Source: Roseinatronobacter bogoriensis DSM 18756 | GTDB lineage: Bacteria > Pseudomonadota > Alphaproteobacteria > Rhodobacterales > Rhodobacteraceae | DNA length: 64,000 bases | Assembly (NCBI RefSeq): GCF_004366635.1 | Contig: NZ_SORN01000003.1 | Location: 310,001 to 374,000 of the forward strand | Direction: 5' to 3' | Shown here: positions 8,246 to 16,709 of the stretch, piece after piece | Layout: the number at the start of each line of letters is the position of its first letter | Numbering within the stretch: the stretch's first letter is position 1 | Translations under genes and position numbers: made by a program | The notes under the pieces: model-generated | Databases searched by the model: none | The model's input: only the letters and a program-made list of their open reading frames with translations | What the model was told of the DNA's origin: nothing

Positions 8246-9732
8246 AGGCTGCATCTTTGCCGCTATGTCTGGCGGCCCTGCCCTGCCTTGCCGATATGCC
8301 CACCTTCGAGGATGTCAGCCACAAGATTCCGCAACACCATTACGCTGGCGGGTGGGAGTATTTCGTGGGCGGCGGTGTGGCTGCGTTCGATTGCAGTGAC
8401 AATGGCCTGCCGGACCTGTTTCTGGCAGGGGGCGCGGGGCCATCGCTGCTGCTGCGCAACAAGGGTGAGATGGAGTTCAGCCCGGAAGACGTGCCATTAA
8501 CGGGGGTCACCGGGGCCTATCCGCTGGATATTGATGGCGACGGGGTGCTGGACCTGTTCGTGCTGCGGGTGGGGCCGAACATCGTGCTGCGCGGCCTTGG
8601 GGATTGCGCGTTCGAGGATGCAACCGAAGCGCTGGGCATTGAGGCGGGGCAGGGCTGGTCAACAGCGTTCAGCGCATGGTGGGATCAGGGCGCGGATCGC
8701 CCGACCTTATTCGTGGGCAATTACGTCGATCGTGACGACCCGGAAGGGCCGTTTTTCGCCTGTGATGACAACCAGTTGATGCGCCCTGCGGCACAAGGCT
8801 ACCTGTCCGCGCCCATGACACCCGGTTTCTGCCCGCTTTCGGCGCTTGCAGCGCGCGATGCGCGGGGGCGTATGACCCTGCGCCTGTCCAATGACCGGCA
8901 TTATTACGTGCGTGGCGGATATGAGCAGATGTGGGACATTGCCGATGCGCGCTATCTTGGGCCAGAGGATGGCTGGCAGGAACAGATGCTTTGGGGGATG
9001 GGCATTGCCAGCCGCGACATTACCGGCAACGGGCTGGCGGATGTCTACCTGACCTCTATGGCCGATCAGTTGCTGCAACTTGCGCAGGGTGATGGCACCT
9101 ATCGCACGGCCCCGTTCGAGATGGGGCACACGGCACATCGGCCCTTTACAGGCGATGACGGCCGCCCCTCGACCGGGTGGCATGCGCAATGGGGCGATAT
9201 GACAAATAATGGGCGGGCCGATCTGTTTGTGGCCAAGGGCAATGTCGATCAGATGCCGGATCTGGCCATGTATGACCCAAACAACCTGTTGCTGCAAGGT
9301 GCAGATGGGCGGTTCACGGAAGCTGCGCATCATGCAGGGGTGGCTGACCCCGCGCGCTCTCGCGGGGCGGCGCTGGTGGATCTGACCGGGGACGGGCGGC
9401 TGGATCTTGTGGTCGTGAACCGCCGCGCGCCTGCGCGCCTGTACCGCAATGTGACCAAAGATACGGGCAACTGGTTGGCGGTGGATCTGCGCATGGAGGG
9501 GGGCAACCGTTTTGCCATTGGCGCGCGCGTCACGGTCGAGACTGAACAGGGTGGCCAGTGGCAGGAAATTTCGGTGGGCGGTGGCCATGCAGGCGGGCAG
9601 GCGGGGCCGCTGCATTTCGGGCTGGGGCAGGCGGGGGACGCCGTGATTGTGGTGGACTGGCCCGATGGGCGCCAAAGCCGCCGCGAGATCGACCGCATGA
9701 ACCAGCGGGTTTTGCTGACGCCAGACGGCTAG
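8242..9732 (+). CDS. Secreted CRTAC1-family protein (FG-GAP/VCBS repeats, ASPIC/UnbV domain)
   Basis: The 496-aa protein starts with a short signal peptide (MKAASLPLCLAALPCLA). Calcium-binding-type FG-GAP/VCBS repeats follow, recognisable as DIDGDGVLDLFVLR, DITGNGLADVYL, DMTNNGRADLFVA and DLTGDGRLDLVVVN, which together form a beta-propeller. The C-terminal ASPIC/UnbV-like stretch ends with VVDWPDGRQS. The biochemical role of the family is poorly known. It is translationally coupled to the upstream ROK regulator (4-bp overlap) and converges on an exported di-heme peroxidase. Both proteins act outside the cytoplasm. Confidence 0.85.
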   Translation: MKAASLPLCLAALPCLADMPTFEDVSHKIPQHHYAGGWEYFVGGGVAAFDCSDNGLPDLFLAGGAGPSLLLRNKGEMEFSPEDVPLTGVTGAYPLDIDGDGVLDLFVLRVGPNIVLRGLGDCAFEDATEALGIEAGQGWSTAFSAWWDQGADRPTLFVGNYVDRDDPEGPFFACDDNQLMRPAAQGYLSAPMTPGFCPLSALAARDARGRMTLRLSNDRHYYVRGGYEQMWDIADARYLGPEDGWQEQMLWGMGIASRDITGNGLADVYLTSMADQLLQLAQGDGTYRTAPFEMGHTAHRPFTGDDGRPSTGWHAQWGDMTNNGRADLFVAKGNVDQMPDLAMYDPNNLLLQGADGRFTEAAHHAGVADPARSRGAALVDLTGDGRLDLVVVNRRAPARLYRNVTKDTGNWLAVDLRMEGGNRFAIGARVTVETEQGGQWQEISVGGGHAGGQAGPLHFGLGQAGDAVIVVDWPDGRQSRREIDRMNQRVLLTPDG

Positions 9733-9789
9733 TGTTTGTGAGTGTTCAAACGCTTTCGGTTCAAGTTTTCTTGTATGTTGAAGTTTTGG

Positions 9790-9900
9790 TGGGCGGCGGT
9801 GCTTTGCGCCTTGATCTCGCACCGGTCACACTCTGCAAAGCCCTCGCAACCCGTCATCTGGTGCCTTGTGTCAGGTTGCAGGCACTGGTTTTGGCACCAA
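9790..9900 (-). repeat. Partial match to the flank of the dispersed repeat
   Basis: This non-coding stretch contains GCGCCTTGATCTCGC followed about 40 bp later by CTGGTGCCTTGTGTCAGGT. The same two words, with similar order and spacing, flank the repeats at 38.5 and 46.7 kb (CCTTGATTCCGCG and GTATCTTTTGTCAGGT or CACCTTGTGTCAGG), and in inverse orientation the one at 29.6 kb. It looks like a solo end of that repeat. Confidence 0.4.
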
Positions 9901-9927
9901 CCCGTGACTGGCAAAAATGGCAAAGGC

Positions 9928-11265
9928 TTAGGGGCGTGGCACCTCCAGCCCGCTTGGCACCGCATCGGGCACGCCCAACCGCCCTGCCAAGGCTTGCGGG
10001 TCCGACAGTGTTTCCAGAAACGCCACCAGATCAGCGATATCGGCGTCACTCAGGGGGATGGGCGGGGTGCTGACGGCCTGTGCAATCGCGGCCCGCTCAG
10101 TCGGGTCATCCATGATCTGCCAATCTTCGACATCCAGCGCAGGCAGCACAACCTGCGTGCGGTCATAATGTGCCAGTGCTGCGACCGGGTCGGCATGGTC
10201 ACGAATGAACCCCGCCAGCGTGGTATGTGATCCGGCATGACCATAAGGGGCGGTATGGGCGATATTGCGCAAAGAGGGCGTACGAAAGGCAAAGGCGTCT
10301 TCTGCGCGCCCGGTGACGCGCATACGCCCGGTATCGCGCCTGTGCGATTCAAAGCGCGCGGCCTTGCCCGGCCCCAGCTGCGGCACCCCGCGCGCATGAA
10401 AGCCGTGATCGGTCTGGAACGGGCCGGAATGGCAACTGGCGCATGTGGCCGTGCCATAGAACAGGTCCAGCCCGCGCTGTGCGGCATCTGGCAAAGCCCC
10501 GTCGCCGCGCAGATAGGCGTCAAACGGGCTGGTGTCAGAACGGAACTCGACCGCGACAAAGGCCGCGATGGCGTTAGAGATATGTGGAAAGGTGATGTGC
10601 GCGGCAGTGTTGATGTCATCCTTCACCGCGATGAAGCGGTCGACATATTCAGGAATGTCGCGGATGCGCGCGGCGATCAGATCCCAGGCGCCGCCCTCGC
10701 CTGTCAGCCGCCCCTGCCGCACGGCTTGCGCAATCTCATTGTCATTGTAATGACCTGCCATTTCATCGGGGCTAAGAACCGGGAACATGTTTTGTGCGGA
10801 TAGAAGCGAGGCAAAGCCCGTGATCATATCCTCTTCCAGCGGGGTGCGCAGGCCGGAAGGGCGCGCAACATCAACTTCGATACGGCCATCGTGGAACATG
10901 CGGGTGAATTCTGCGGCACCAAGGTTCCACAGCGCGGGTGAGTTGCGGGGCATGCGCTGTTCGGGCGGGCTGTCCGGATGGGCCGTGCGCGCCGGACCAA
11001 GGCCGCGCGCCCCGGCCCCCAGCCCCAGCGACAGCCCGTCAGAGCTGCCGAACTCTGGGTGATGGCAGGTTGCGCAGGCCACATCGCGGTTGCCTGACAG
11101 GATCGGATCATAGAACAGATGCCAGCCCAGTTGGACCAACTCGGCCGAATGTGTGGCATAGGCCATGTCTGCGACCGGGTCAGGCAGGGCGGGGCCAGCA
11201 TTGAGCGGGCCATATGCGATCAGCGCCAACACAAGACTTGCCCGAAATACACTATGTCGCCACAT
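9928..11265 (-). CDS. Exported di-heme cytochrome c peroxidase (CCP/MauG family)
   Basis: The 445-aa protein has a signal peptide (residues 1-24) and two haem c sites, CATCH at about residue 64 and CASCH at about 275, spaced as in bacterial cytochrome c peroxidases and MauG-like proteins. It would act in the periplasm, reducing H2O2 with c-type cytochrome electrons or oxidising a protein or small-molecule substrate. I choose the ATG at 11265 because a GGGAGGGGG site lies just upstream; the frame extends 17 codons further without a ribosome site. No mau genes are seen, so a MauG role in cofactor maturation has no support here. Confidence 0.88.
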   Translation of the reverse strand: MWRHSVFRASLVLALIAYGPLNAGPALPDPVADMAYATHSAELVQLGWHLFYDPILSGNRDVACATCHHPEFGSSDGLSLGLGAGARGLGPARTAHPDSPPEQRMPRNSPALWNLGAAEFTRMFHDGRIEVDVARPSGLRTPLEEDMITGFASLLSAQNMFPVLSPDEMAGHYNDNEIAQAVRQGRLTGEGGAWDLIAARIRDIPEYVDRFIAVKDDINTAAHITFPHISNAIAAFVAVEFRSDTSPFDAYLRGDGALPDAAQRGLDLFYGTATCASCHSGPFQTDHGFHARGVPQLGPGKAARFESHRRDTGRMRVTGRAEDAFAFRTPSLRNIAHTAPYGHAGSHTTLAGFIRDHADPVAALAHYDRTQVVLPALDVEDWQIMDDPTERAAIAQAVSTPPIPLSDADIADLVAFLETLSDPQALAGRLGVPDAVPSGLEVPRP

Positions 11266-11324
11266 ATCGCCCCCTCCCTTCCTCCGATCTTGTTTGTACA
11301 CGAGAGTGCCGCCCAAAAGTGTTT

Positions 11325-11428
11325 AGCACAAGCCCCCTTGCCGGGGGCGGCAGTGAGGGGGCGCTGCCCCCTCTTGGCCTGCGGCCAATTCACCCCCGGA
11401 GTATTTGGCGCAAGAAAATGAGGGGCAT
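11325..11428. repeat. GC-rich intergenic segment with GAGTATTTGG..CAAGAAAATG word
   Basis: This stretch carries self-complementary GC-rich blocks (GGGGGCGCTGCCCCC; TTGGCCTGCGGCCAA) and then CCCCGGAGTATTTGGCGCAAGAAAATGAGG. A close relative, GAGTATTTGAAGCAAGAAAATG, lies near 35822. Similar GAGTATTT words are common in Rhodobacterales intergenic DNA as I recall. It is probably a widespread extragenic repeat that also serves as a 3' end for the neighbouring genes. Confidence 0.45.
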
Positions 11429-11450
11429 GTCGCGCGCGATATCGACGCTG

Positions 11451-12434
11451 TCAGGCGCTGATCGCGCGTTCGATCCAGTAGCGCGCATCTGGCAGGGCCT
11501 GCTCGATCTGAGGAAGGTCGTTGACGCAAAGGAATTTGGCATCGGGGGACAAGGACCGGCGCAGATAGGCTTGGACAGCCTCTAGCGGGAATTCGGTGGT
11601 CGCGCTGCTGCGCAGGTGCAGGTAATCCGCCTTTGCAGGGGTAAGGTGGTTGCCGTTGCGGATGCAGAAATGATTGTGCAGCGCCATCGGCTGGAATTGC
11701 GACAGATCGCGGAATGGGTGGGCGATATTGGCCGTGAATTCGGGGCCGAAACGCTTGAAGAGTTGTTCCATGAAAACGCGATTCATCGGGTGGACGACAT
11801 GTGCGCTGGTCCAGAGATGATCGGGCGCGAACCCGGCGAGGCGGGCGGCATTGATCTGTGTGTAGTGGTTGAAGAATGCTGGGTCGCGCATCTTTTCCGG
11901 GTTGGCGTCAAGATGGCTGTAATCAGCCCATTTCCCACGCAGAACAGGCACGGCGTCTTTGAACACGTCATCTGCGCTGAGCGGCGCGGTCAGAAAGACG
12001 TCATCATTGAAATAGACAAACCTTTCGGCAAGACCGGGGATTCGCCAGAGCATGGTTTCGATGGACAGGGAATTGAACGTTGGCAGGTATTGGGTAAAGC
12101 CCCGGAATATCACGCGGTGGTCAACAATGCTGACCCTGTCGGCCAGCGCTGCGGGGATTGTTGCGGGATCGGGGGACTGGTCATCGGTCACGATCCAGAT
12201 ATGCCGCAGCCAGGGCGCATGATTGGCGAGCGATTGCAGGCAATAACGTAGCTCATCACTACTGCCCCAGCGATGCGGGTTGATCCCGTTTGGATGGAGC
12301 GCTTGCGCCGCTTTCCCAAGGGCTTTCGCGCGCTTGGCCGCATGTTTGGCATCGCCCCCGTCGACCCATGTTATGACGGCGTCGATAGGGTCACTGGTGC
12401 AGGCGGGGATGGCAATGTCCAAGGGGCGTTCCAT
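11451..12434 (-). CDS. Stealth-family sugar-phosphate transferase
   Basis: The protein is about 327 aa. It shows the ordered conserved regions of Stealth proteins: CR1 IDAVITWVDGGD near the N-terminus, CR2 with SSDELRYCLQSL and RHIWIVTDDQ, then YFNDDVFL, and CR3-like segments containing SAHVVHPMNR. Known members transfer hexose- or hexosamine-1-phosphate to build capsule or exopolysaccharide. The start is uncertain: ATG 12434 puts CR1 near the N-terminus and the codons upstream (to 12485) look less like coding sequence. No other capsule genes are nearby, so the acceptor is unknown. Confidence 0.82.
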   Translation of the reverse strand: MERPLDIAIPACTSDPIDAVITWVDGGDAKHAAKRAKALGKAAQALHPNGINPHRWGSSDELRYCLQSLANHAPWLRHIWIVTDDQSPDPATIPAALADRVSIVDHRVIFRGFTQYLPTFNSLSIETMLWRIPGLAERFVYFNDDVFLTAPLSADDVFKDAVPVLRGKWADYSHLDANPEKMRDPAFFNHYTQINAARLAGFAPDHLWTSAHVVHPMNRVFMEQLFKRFGPEFTANIAHPFRDLSQFQPMALHNHFCIRNGNHLTPAKADYLHLRSSATTEFPLEAVQAYLRRSLSPDAKFLCVNDLPQIEQALPDARYWIERAISA

Positions 12435-12905
12435 TCTTTTTGCAGGTACCGAACCTGTAAAGGTAATAGCGGCGTTTGGGGGCATGAGTGAGGTCCCGGG
12501 ACTACATCGTGAAAGCCGGAGCCGAGCCGCTGATATACCGATTGCTGTTGTCAGAATCGCGCCAGCCTTGGCGGATTCGGCGATGATCCTGTCGCAGATG
12601 CTGCAATGCAGCAAAAGTTTTGGGCGCAGAGGCGAAGTCTTGATTAAATTCTATGCATTCCAAAAAGGCGCCCCGTTTCTTCGTGTTTAATAGTGCGGTG
12701 GGATTTGCGCCAATGAACACAACTGTCAATAACTGCTGTGCGATTATGTCGTCGAATGCATGTCCGACAGCCCGATCCTGGCAGATTCCAACTGCCGGAC
12801 ATGCGCAACATATGACTGCTGCTCTGGGAGAGATGGGGTGCGCTTTCTTGCTTTCAAGTCAACCTTTCCAGACGCATGCAGCCGTTTTACAGGAGCATGC
12901 ATTCC
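12435..12905. other. Intergenic region upstream of urtA
   Basis: No supported gene lies in about 470 bp between the Stealth gene and urtA. The only structure I would single out is the long-loop inverted repeat at 12760-12802. No clear sigma-54 or NtrC site was found. Confidence 0.5.
12760..12802. promoter_or_regulatory. Imperfect inverted repeat upstream of urtA
   Basis: The arms ATGTCCGACAG (12760-12770) and CTGCCGGACAT (12792-12802) are complementary at 10 of 11 positions, with a 21-nt centre. They lie about 100 bp before the urtA start. They could be a regulator operator or an RNA hairpin. Confidence 0.3.
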
Positions 12906-14186
12906 ATGATGAAAAAATCCTTACTGACAACTGCTGCCGCGACAGCGCTGCTTGCCGCCGCGCCCGCATTCGCGAATTGCCCGATTCAGGTCGGTGTGCT
13001 GCACTCGCTTTCCGGCAGCATGGCCATATCTGAAACCACGCTGCGCGATGTGATGCTGATGCTGGTAGAGCAGCAAAACGCCAAGGGCGGCGTGCTGGGC
13101 TGCGAATTGGAAGCAGTGGTCGTTGACCCTGCCTCTGACTGGCCGCTGTTTGCGGAACTGACCCGCCAGCTTCTGACTGTGAACGAAGTTGACGTGATCT
13201 TTGGGGCCTGGACCTCGGTCAGCCGCAAGGCGCTGTTGCCGGTTCTGGAAGAGCTGAACGGTCTGTTCTTCTACCCGGTGCAGTATGAAGGGCAAGAAAG
13301 CTCTCGCAATGTGTTCTACACCGGTGCTGCGCCCAACCAGCAGGCCATTCCGGCGGTCGATTACTTCCTTGAGGAACTGGGCGTCGAGAGTTTCGCATTG
13401 CTGGGCACCGATTATGTCTACCCACGCACAACGAATGCGATCCTTGAATCCTATCTGCTGTCCAAGGGGATCGCGGCGGAAGATATTTTTGTGAATTACA
13501 CGCCTTTCGGTCATGCTGACTGGTCCACGATCGTGTCAGATGTGATCGGTCTGGGTGCGGGCGGCAAGCAGGTCGGCGTCATCTCGACCATCAATGGTGA
13601 CGCGAATATCGGCTTCTACACCGAACTGGCCGCGCAGGGCGTCAGTGCGGATGATATTCCGGTTGTGGCCTTTTCGGTCGGTGAGGAAGAGCTTTCGGGT
13701 CTTGATACTTCGCGCCTTGTTGGCCATCTGGCCGCGTGGAACTACTTCATGTCCGCCGATACCCCCGAGAATGAGGAATTCATCGCGGCATGGCACGAAT
13801 TCATCGGCGATACCAACCGCGTGACCAACGACCCGATGGAGGCGCATTATATCGGCTTCAACATGTGGGTGAATGCGGTCGAAGCCGCAGGCACCACCGA
13901 TGTGGATGCCGTGCGTGAGGCCATGTGGGGGCAGGAGTTCCCGAACCTGACAGGTGGCACCGCGGTGATGAATGTGAACCACCACCTGTCCAAGCCCGTG
14001 CTGATTGGTGAAATCCGCGCGGATGGGCAATTTGACATCATCAGCCAGACCGAAGAAGTGCCGGGCGAAGCCTGGTCGCCCTTCCTTGAAGACAGCGCAA
14101 CGCTGGTCAGCGACTGGCAAGAGCTGGAATGCGGCATGTTCGACACAGCGACGGAAACCTGTGTCCAGCTGACATCCAACTACTGA
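12906..14186 (+). CDS. urtA: Urea ABC transporter, substrate-binding protein
   Basis: The 426-aa Peripla_BP_5/6-type protein has a signal peptide (MMKKSLLTTAAATALLAAAP). UrtA-like segments are clear: GVLHSLSGSMAISE, FFYPVQYEGQESS and the TGAAPNQQAIPAVDY stretch, which separate UrtA from branched-chain amino acid binding proteins. It would bind urea in the periplasm. The start at 12906 has an AGGAG site about 11 nt upstream. It heads a complete urtA-B-(GNAT)-C-D-E cluster on the plus strand, normally nitrogen-controlled in relatives. Confidence 0.95.
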   Translation: MMKKSLLTTAAATALLAAAPAFANCPIQVGVLHSLSGSMAISETTLRDVMLMLVEQQNAKGGVLGCELEAVVVDPASDWPLFAELTRQLLTVNEVDVIFGAWTSVSRKALLPVLEELNGLFFYPVQYEGQESSRNVFYTGAAPNQQAIPAVDYFLEELGVESFALLGTDYVYPRTTNAILESYLLSKGIAAEDIFVNYTPFGHADWSTIVSDVIGLGAGGKQVGVISTINGDANIGFYTELAAQGVSADDIPVVAFSVGEEELSGLDTSRLVGHLAAWNYFMSADTPENEEFIAAWHEFIGDTNRVTNDPMEAHYIGFNMWVNAVEAAGTTDVDAVREAMWGQEFPNLTGGTAVMNVNHHLSKPVLIGEIRADGQFDIISQTEEVPGEAWSPFLEDSATLVSDWQELECGMFDTATETCVQLTSNY

Positions 14187-14193
14187 ACCACAT

Positions 14194-14222
14194 CGGGGGT
14201 GCGGGGTTTTCCCCTCGCGCCC
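14194..14222 (+). promoter_or_regulatory. GC-rich stem-loop between urtA and urtB
   Basis: GGGGTGCGGGG and CCCCTCGCGCCCC face each other around a T-rich loop just past the urtA stop. The pairing is imperfect. As between xylF and xylH, it may stabilise or partly attenuate mRNA so that binding protein exceeds permease. Confidence 0.5.
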
Positions 14223-14253
14223 CTGTCCAGATTTAAGTGAAAGACATCCGCCC

Positions 14254-16230
14254 ATGTTGCGCTTGATGCCCCGCATTGCGATGCTGTTCGCGTGCCTTGT
14301 CGCGCTGATCCTTGTTTTCCCGCTGCGTGCATCTGCCCAGATGGAAACACCGCTTCAGGATGCGTTGCAGACCGTTCAGCCGCTTGTGGCCAGCCCGTCG
14401 CGGGCAACGGTGCCAGATATGCTTGCGGCCCTGATCGCGGCAGATGCCCCCGGCACAGTGGCGTTCTTGCGCGCATGGTCTGACCGCGAGGTCTATGAGC
14501 GCCCCGAGGACGGGTTGTTCTTTTTCGCGCGCGAGGGGGCGGACCGCGCCCTTGTGCTGATTGACATTGATACGGGCGAAGAGGTCGGCACGGCAAGTTC
14601 ACGCGATATGAACCAGATCCGCCCGAATGCCGGTGTGCGGCGCGAAGTGAGTGCCGCGCTTGTGCAGTTTGAATTGCTGAACCCCGACCCCGCGCGGCGG
14701 ATTGCTGCGCTGGAAAGCATCGCGCGCAGCCCCGATGCCGAGCAGGTCGAGGCGCTGCAAATCGCGCTGGAGGCAGAAGAGGACAGTGGCATAGCCCTGC
14801 GGATGCAGCGTCTGCTTGACCTGCTGAATGCGCGTTTTGCGACAGACACAGCGACGCGGGTGGATGCAATAGAAGGGCTGCGCGGCGATATCAGCACAGA
14901 GGCGCGGCGCGCCCTGAACCAGATTTTACAGACCCGGTCAGAGTTTGGCGAAACCATAGCCGAGGGGGCCAATGTCGCGCGTATTCGCGTTCCGGGCGAA
15001 GATATGACCTTGATTTCGGCTTATACGGTGCTTTCAGATGCCGGGCTGGCGCCCGAGCGCCCCGGTCGCAATGCGATCCGCGATGTTTTGCGCGCAAATG
15101 TCGTCGATGGCACTGTCGGCGGCATCCCCGTGCACCAGCTTGACACGGATGAGGCCCGGCGCGCGGCCTATCGCGCACTGGAAGAGGCTGGCACTGTGGC
15201 CCCGCTGGTCACACAAGCTGATATGGAAGCGGCTGTGGCGCAATATGTATTCTATGACGCCTATCTGGAAGCGGACCGTGCTGTAACCGACGCCGCGCGC
15301 GATGCGCTGGACAGTACGCGCACGCGCATTTCTGTCTGGCAATTCGTAGGTATCTCGATTGATGCGCTGTCGCTGGCTTCGATCTTCTTTCTGGCCGCAA
15401 TCGGGCTGGCGATCACTTTCGGGGTGATGCGCGTGATCAACATGGCGCATGGTGAATTCATCATGATGGGTGCCTATACCGGCTATGTGGTGCAGACTGT
15501 CATCCCCAATTACACCACCTCGCTGGTGATTGCGCTGCCCCTCGCCTTTGCTGTGACATTTGCCGCCGGGGTCTTGATGGAGCGGCTGGTCATCCGGCAC
15601 CTGTACACACGTCCGTTGGAAACGCTGCTGGCAACTTTCGGGATTTCGATTGCCTTGCAGCAACTGGCAAAAAACATCTTCGGCACGCAGGCCCGACCGC
15701 TGACCGCCCCTGACTGGTTGGCGGGTGCCATTCAGGTCAATGATATTGTGTCTGTGGCGTCGATCCGTGTGGCGATCTTTGTCATGGCGATCGGCTTCTT
15801 GCTGATGCTACTTTACATTCTCAACCGCACGCGGCTGGGGCTGGAAGTGCGCGCCGTGACGCAAAACCCCGGCATGGCGGCCAGTATGGGAATTAATCCT
15901 GACCGGATAAATATGCTGACTTTCGGGTTGGGGTCGGGAATTGCCGGTGTTGCCGGTGTGGCCATCGGGCTGGTGGCACAGGTCACATCCGAGATGGGCG
16001 CGAATTACATCGTCCAAAGCTTCATGACTGTTGTGGTCGGTGGTGTCGGCTCGGTCTTTGGCACGTTGGCCGGGGCCACGCTGATCGGGTTCCTGCAAAA
16101 GGGCATCGAGTGGTTCAACCCCGCCAACACCCTTGCTGCGCAGACCTTTATGGTGCTGTTCATCATTCTGTTCATCCAGTTCCGCCCCAAGGGTATCGTC
16201 GCCCTGAAGGGCCGCGCTGCCGGAGATTGA
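14254..16230 (+). CDS. urtB: Urea ABC transporter, permease UrtB
   Basis: The 658-aa protein has a signal-like N-terminus and a soluble, helix-rich N-terminal part of about 350 residues. A LivH-type permease domain follows (about 355-650) with segments FGVMRVINMAHGEFIM and GSVFGTLAGATLIG. The large soluble N-terminal extension is characteristic of UrtB and absent from LivH. It forms the inner-membrane channel with UrtC. It is followed after 4 bp by the GNAT gene. Confidence 0.95.
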   Translation: MLRLMPRIAMLFACLVALILVFPLRASAQMETPLQDALQTVQPLVASPSRATVPDMLAALIAADAPGTVAFLRAWSDREVYERPEDGLFFFAREGADRALVLIDIDTGEEVGTASSRDMNQIRPNAGVRREVSAALVQFELLNPDPARRIAALESIARSPDAEQVEALQIALEAEEDSGIALRMQRLLDLLNARFATDTATRVDAIEGLRGDISTEARRALNQILQTRSEFGETIAEGANVARIRVPGEDMTLISAYTVLSDAGLAPERPGRNAIRDVLRANVVDGTVGGIPVHQLDTDEARRAAYRALEEAGTVAPLVTQADMEAAVAQYVFYDAYLEADRAVTDAARDALDSTRTRISVWQFVGISIDALSLASIFFLAAIGLAITFGVMRVINMAHGEFIMMGAYTGYVVQTVIPNYTTSLVIALPLAFAVTFAAGVLMERLVIRHLYTRPLETLLATFGISIALQQLAKNIFGTQARPLTAPDWLAGAIQVNDIVSVASIRVAIFVMAIGFLLMLLYILNRTRLGLEVRAVTQNPGMAASMGINPDRINMLTFGLGSGIAGVAGVAIGLVAQVTSEMGANYIVQSFMTVVVGGVGSVFGTLAGATLIGFLQKGIEWFNPANTLAAQTFMVLFIILFIQFRPKGIVALKGRAAGD

Positions 16231-16234
16231 CGCC

Positions 16235-16705
16235 ATGATGTTCAATATTCGGACCACAACCCCCCATGTGCCAGAGGTGGCCGCAGTCATCCGCGCCCAT
16301 AACGCGTTTTGCGCAGCGACTAGCCCTGCGGAATCCTGTCACAAGCTGACAGCATCGCAACTCGACGTGCCCGCAATAACGCTATGGTGCGCTTGGCGCG
16401 CGGAAGAAGTTCTGGGTATTGGCGCGCTCAAACTGCTGGACGACGGCGCTGGCGAGGTGAAGTCCATGCACACTGTCGCTGCCGCGCGCGGCACAGGGGT
16501 GGGGCGCGCCATAGTCGAGACGATTGTTAACGCAGCAAGAGCAAAACACCTGACCCGCCTATGGCTGGAAACCGGCACCGCGCCGCAGTTTGCCGCGGCC
16601 CGCGCATTGTATGCGCGGTTGGGCTTTGCCAACTGCCCGCCCTTCGGGGATTACAAGTTCGATCCGCACAGCGCCTTTTATACGCTGGCGCTGACAGGAG
16701 ATTGA
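16235..16705 (+). CDS. GNAT-family N-acetyltransferase
   Basis: The 156-aa protein has the acetyl-CoA motif A (ARGTGVGRAIVETIV, about residues 85-99) and a C-terminal GNAT strand-helix ending with ARALYARLGF. It is wedged between urtB (4-bp gap) and urtC (4-bp gap), so it is co-transcribed with the urea importer. The substrate is unknown. The family acetylates amines on small molecules or proteins. A role in modifying an intermediate of nitrogen metabolism is only inference from position. Confidence 0.85.
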   Translation: MMFNIRTTTPHVPEVAAVIRAHNAFCAATSPAESCHKLTASQLDVPAITLWCAWRAEEVLGIGALKLLDDGAGEVKSMHTVAAARGTGVGRAIVETIVNAARAKHLTRLWLETGTAPQFAAARALYARLGFANCPPFGDYKFDPHSAFYTLALTGD

Positions 16706-16709
16706 GCCA

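Noticed and set aside
8707..9822. 371-codon minus-strand frame opposite the CRTAC1 gene
   Set aside because: The plus-strand protein has a signal peptide and clear FG-GAP repeats; the antisense frame is low-complexity in His/Arg/Pro and has no domain.
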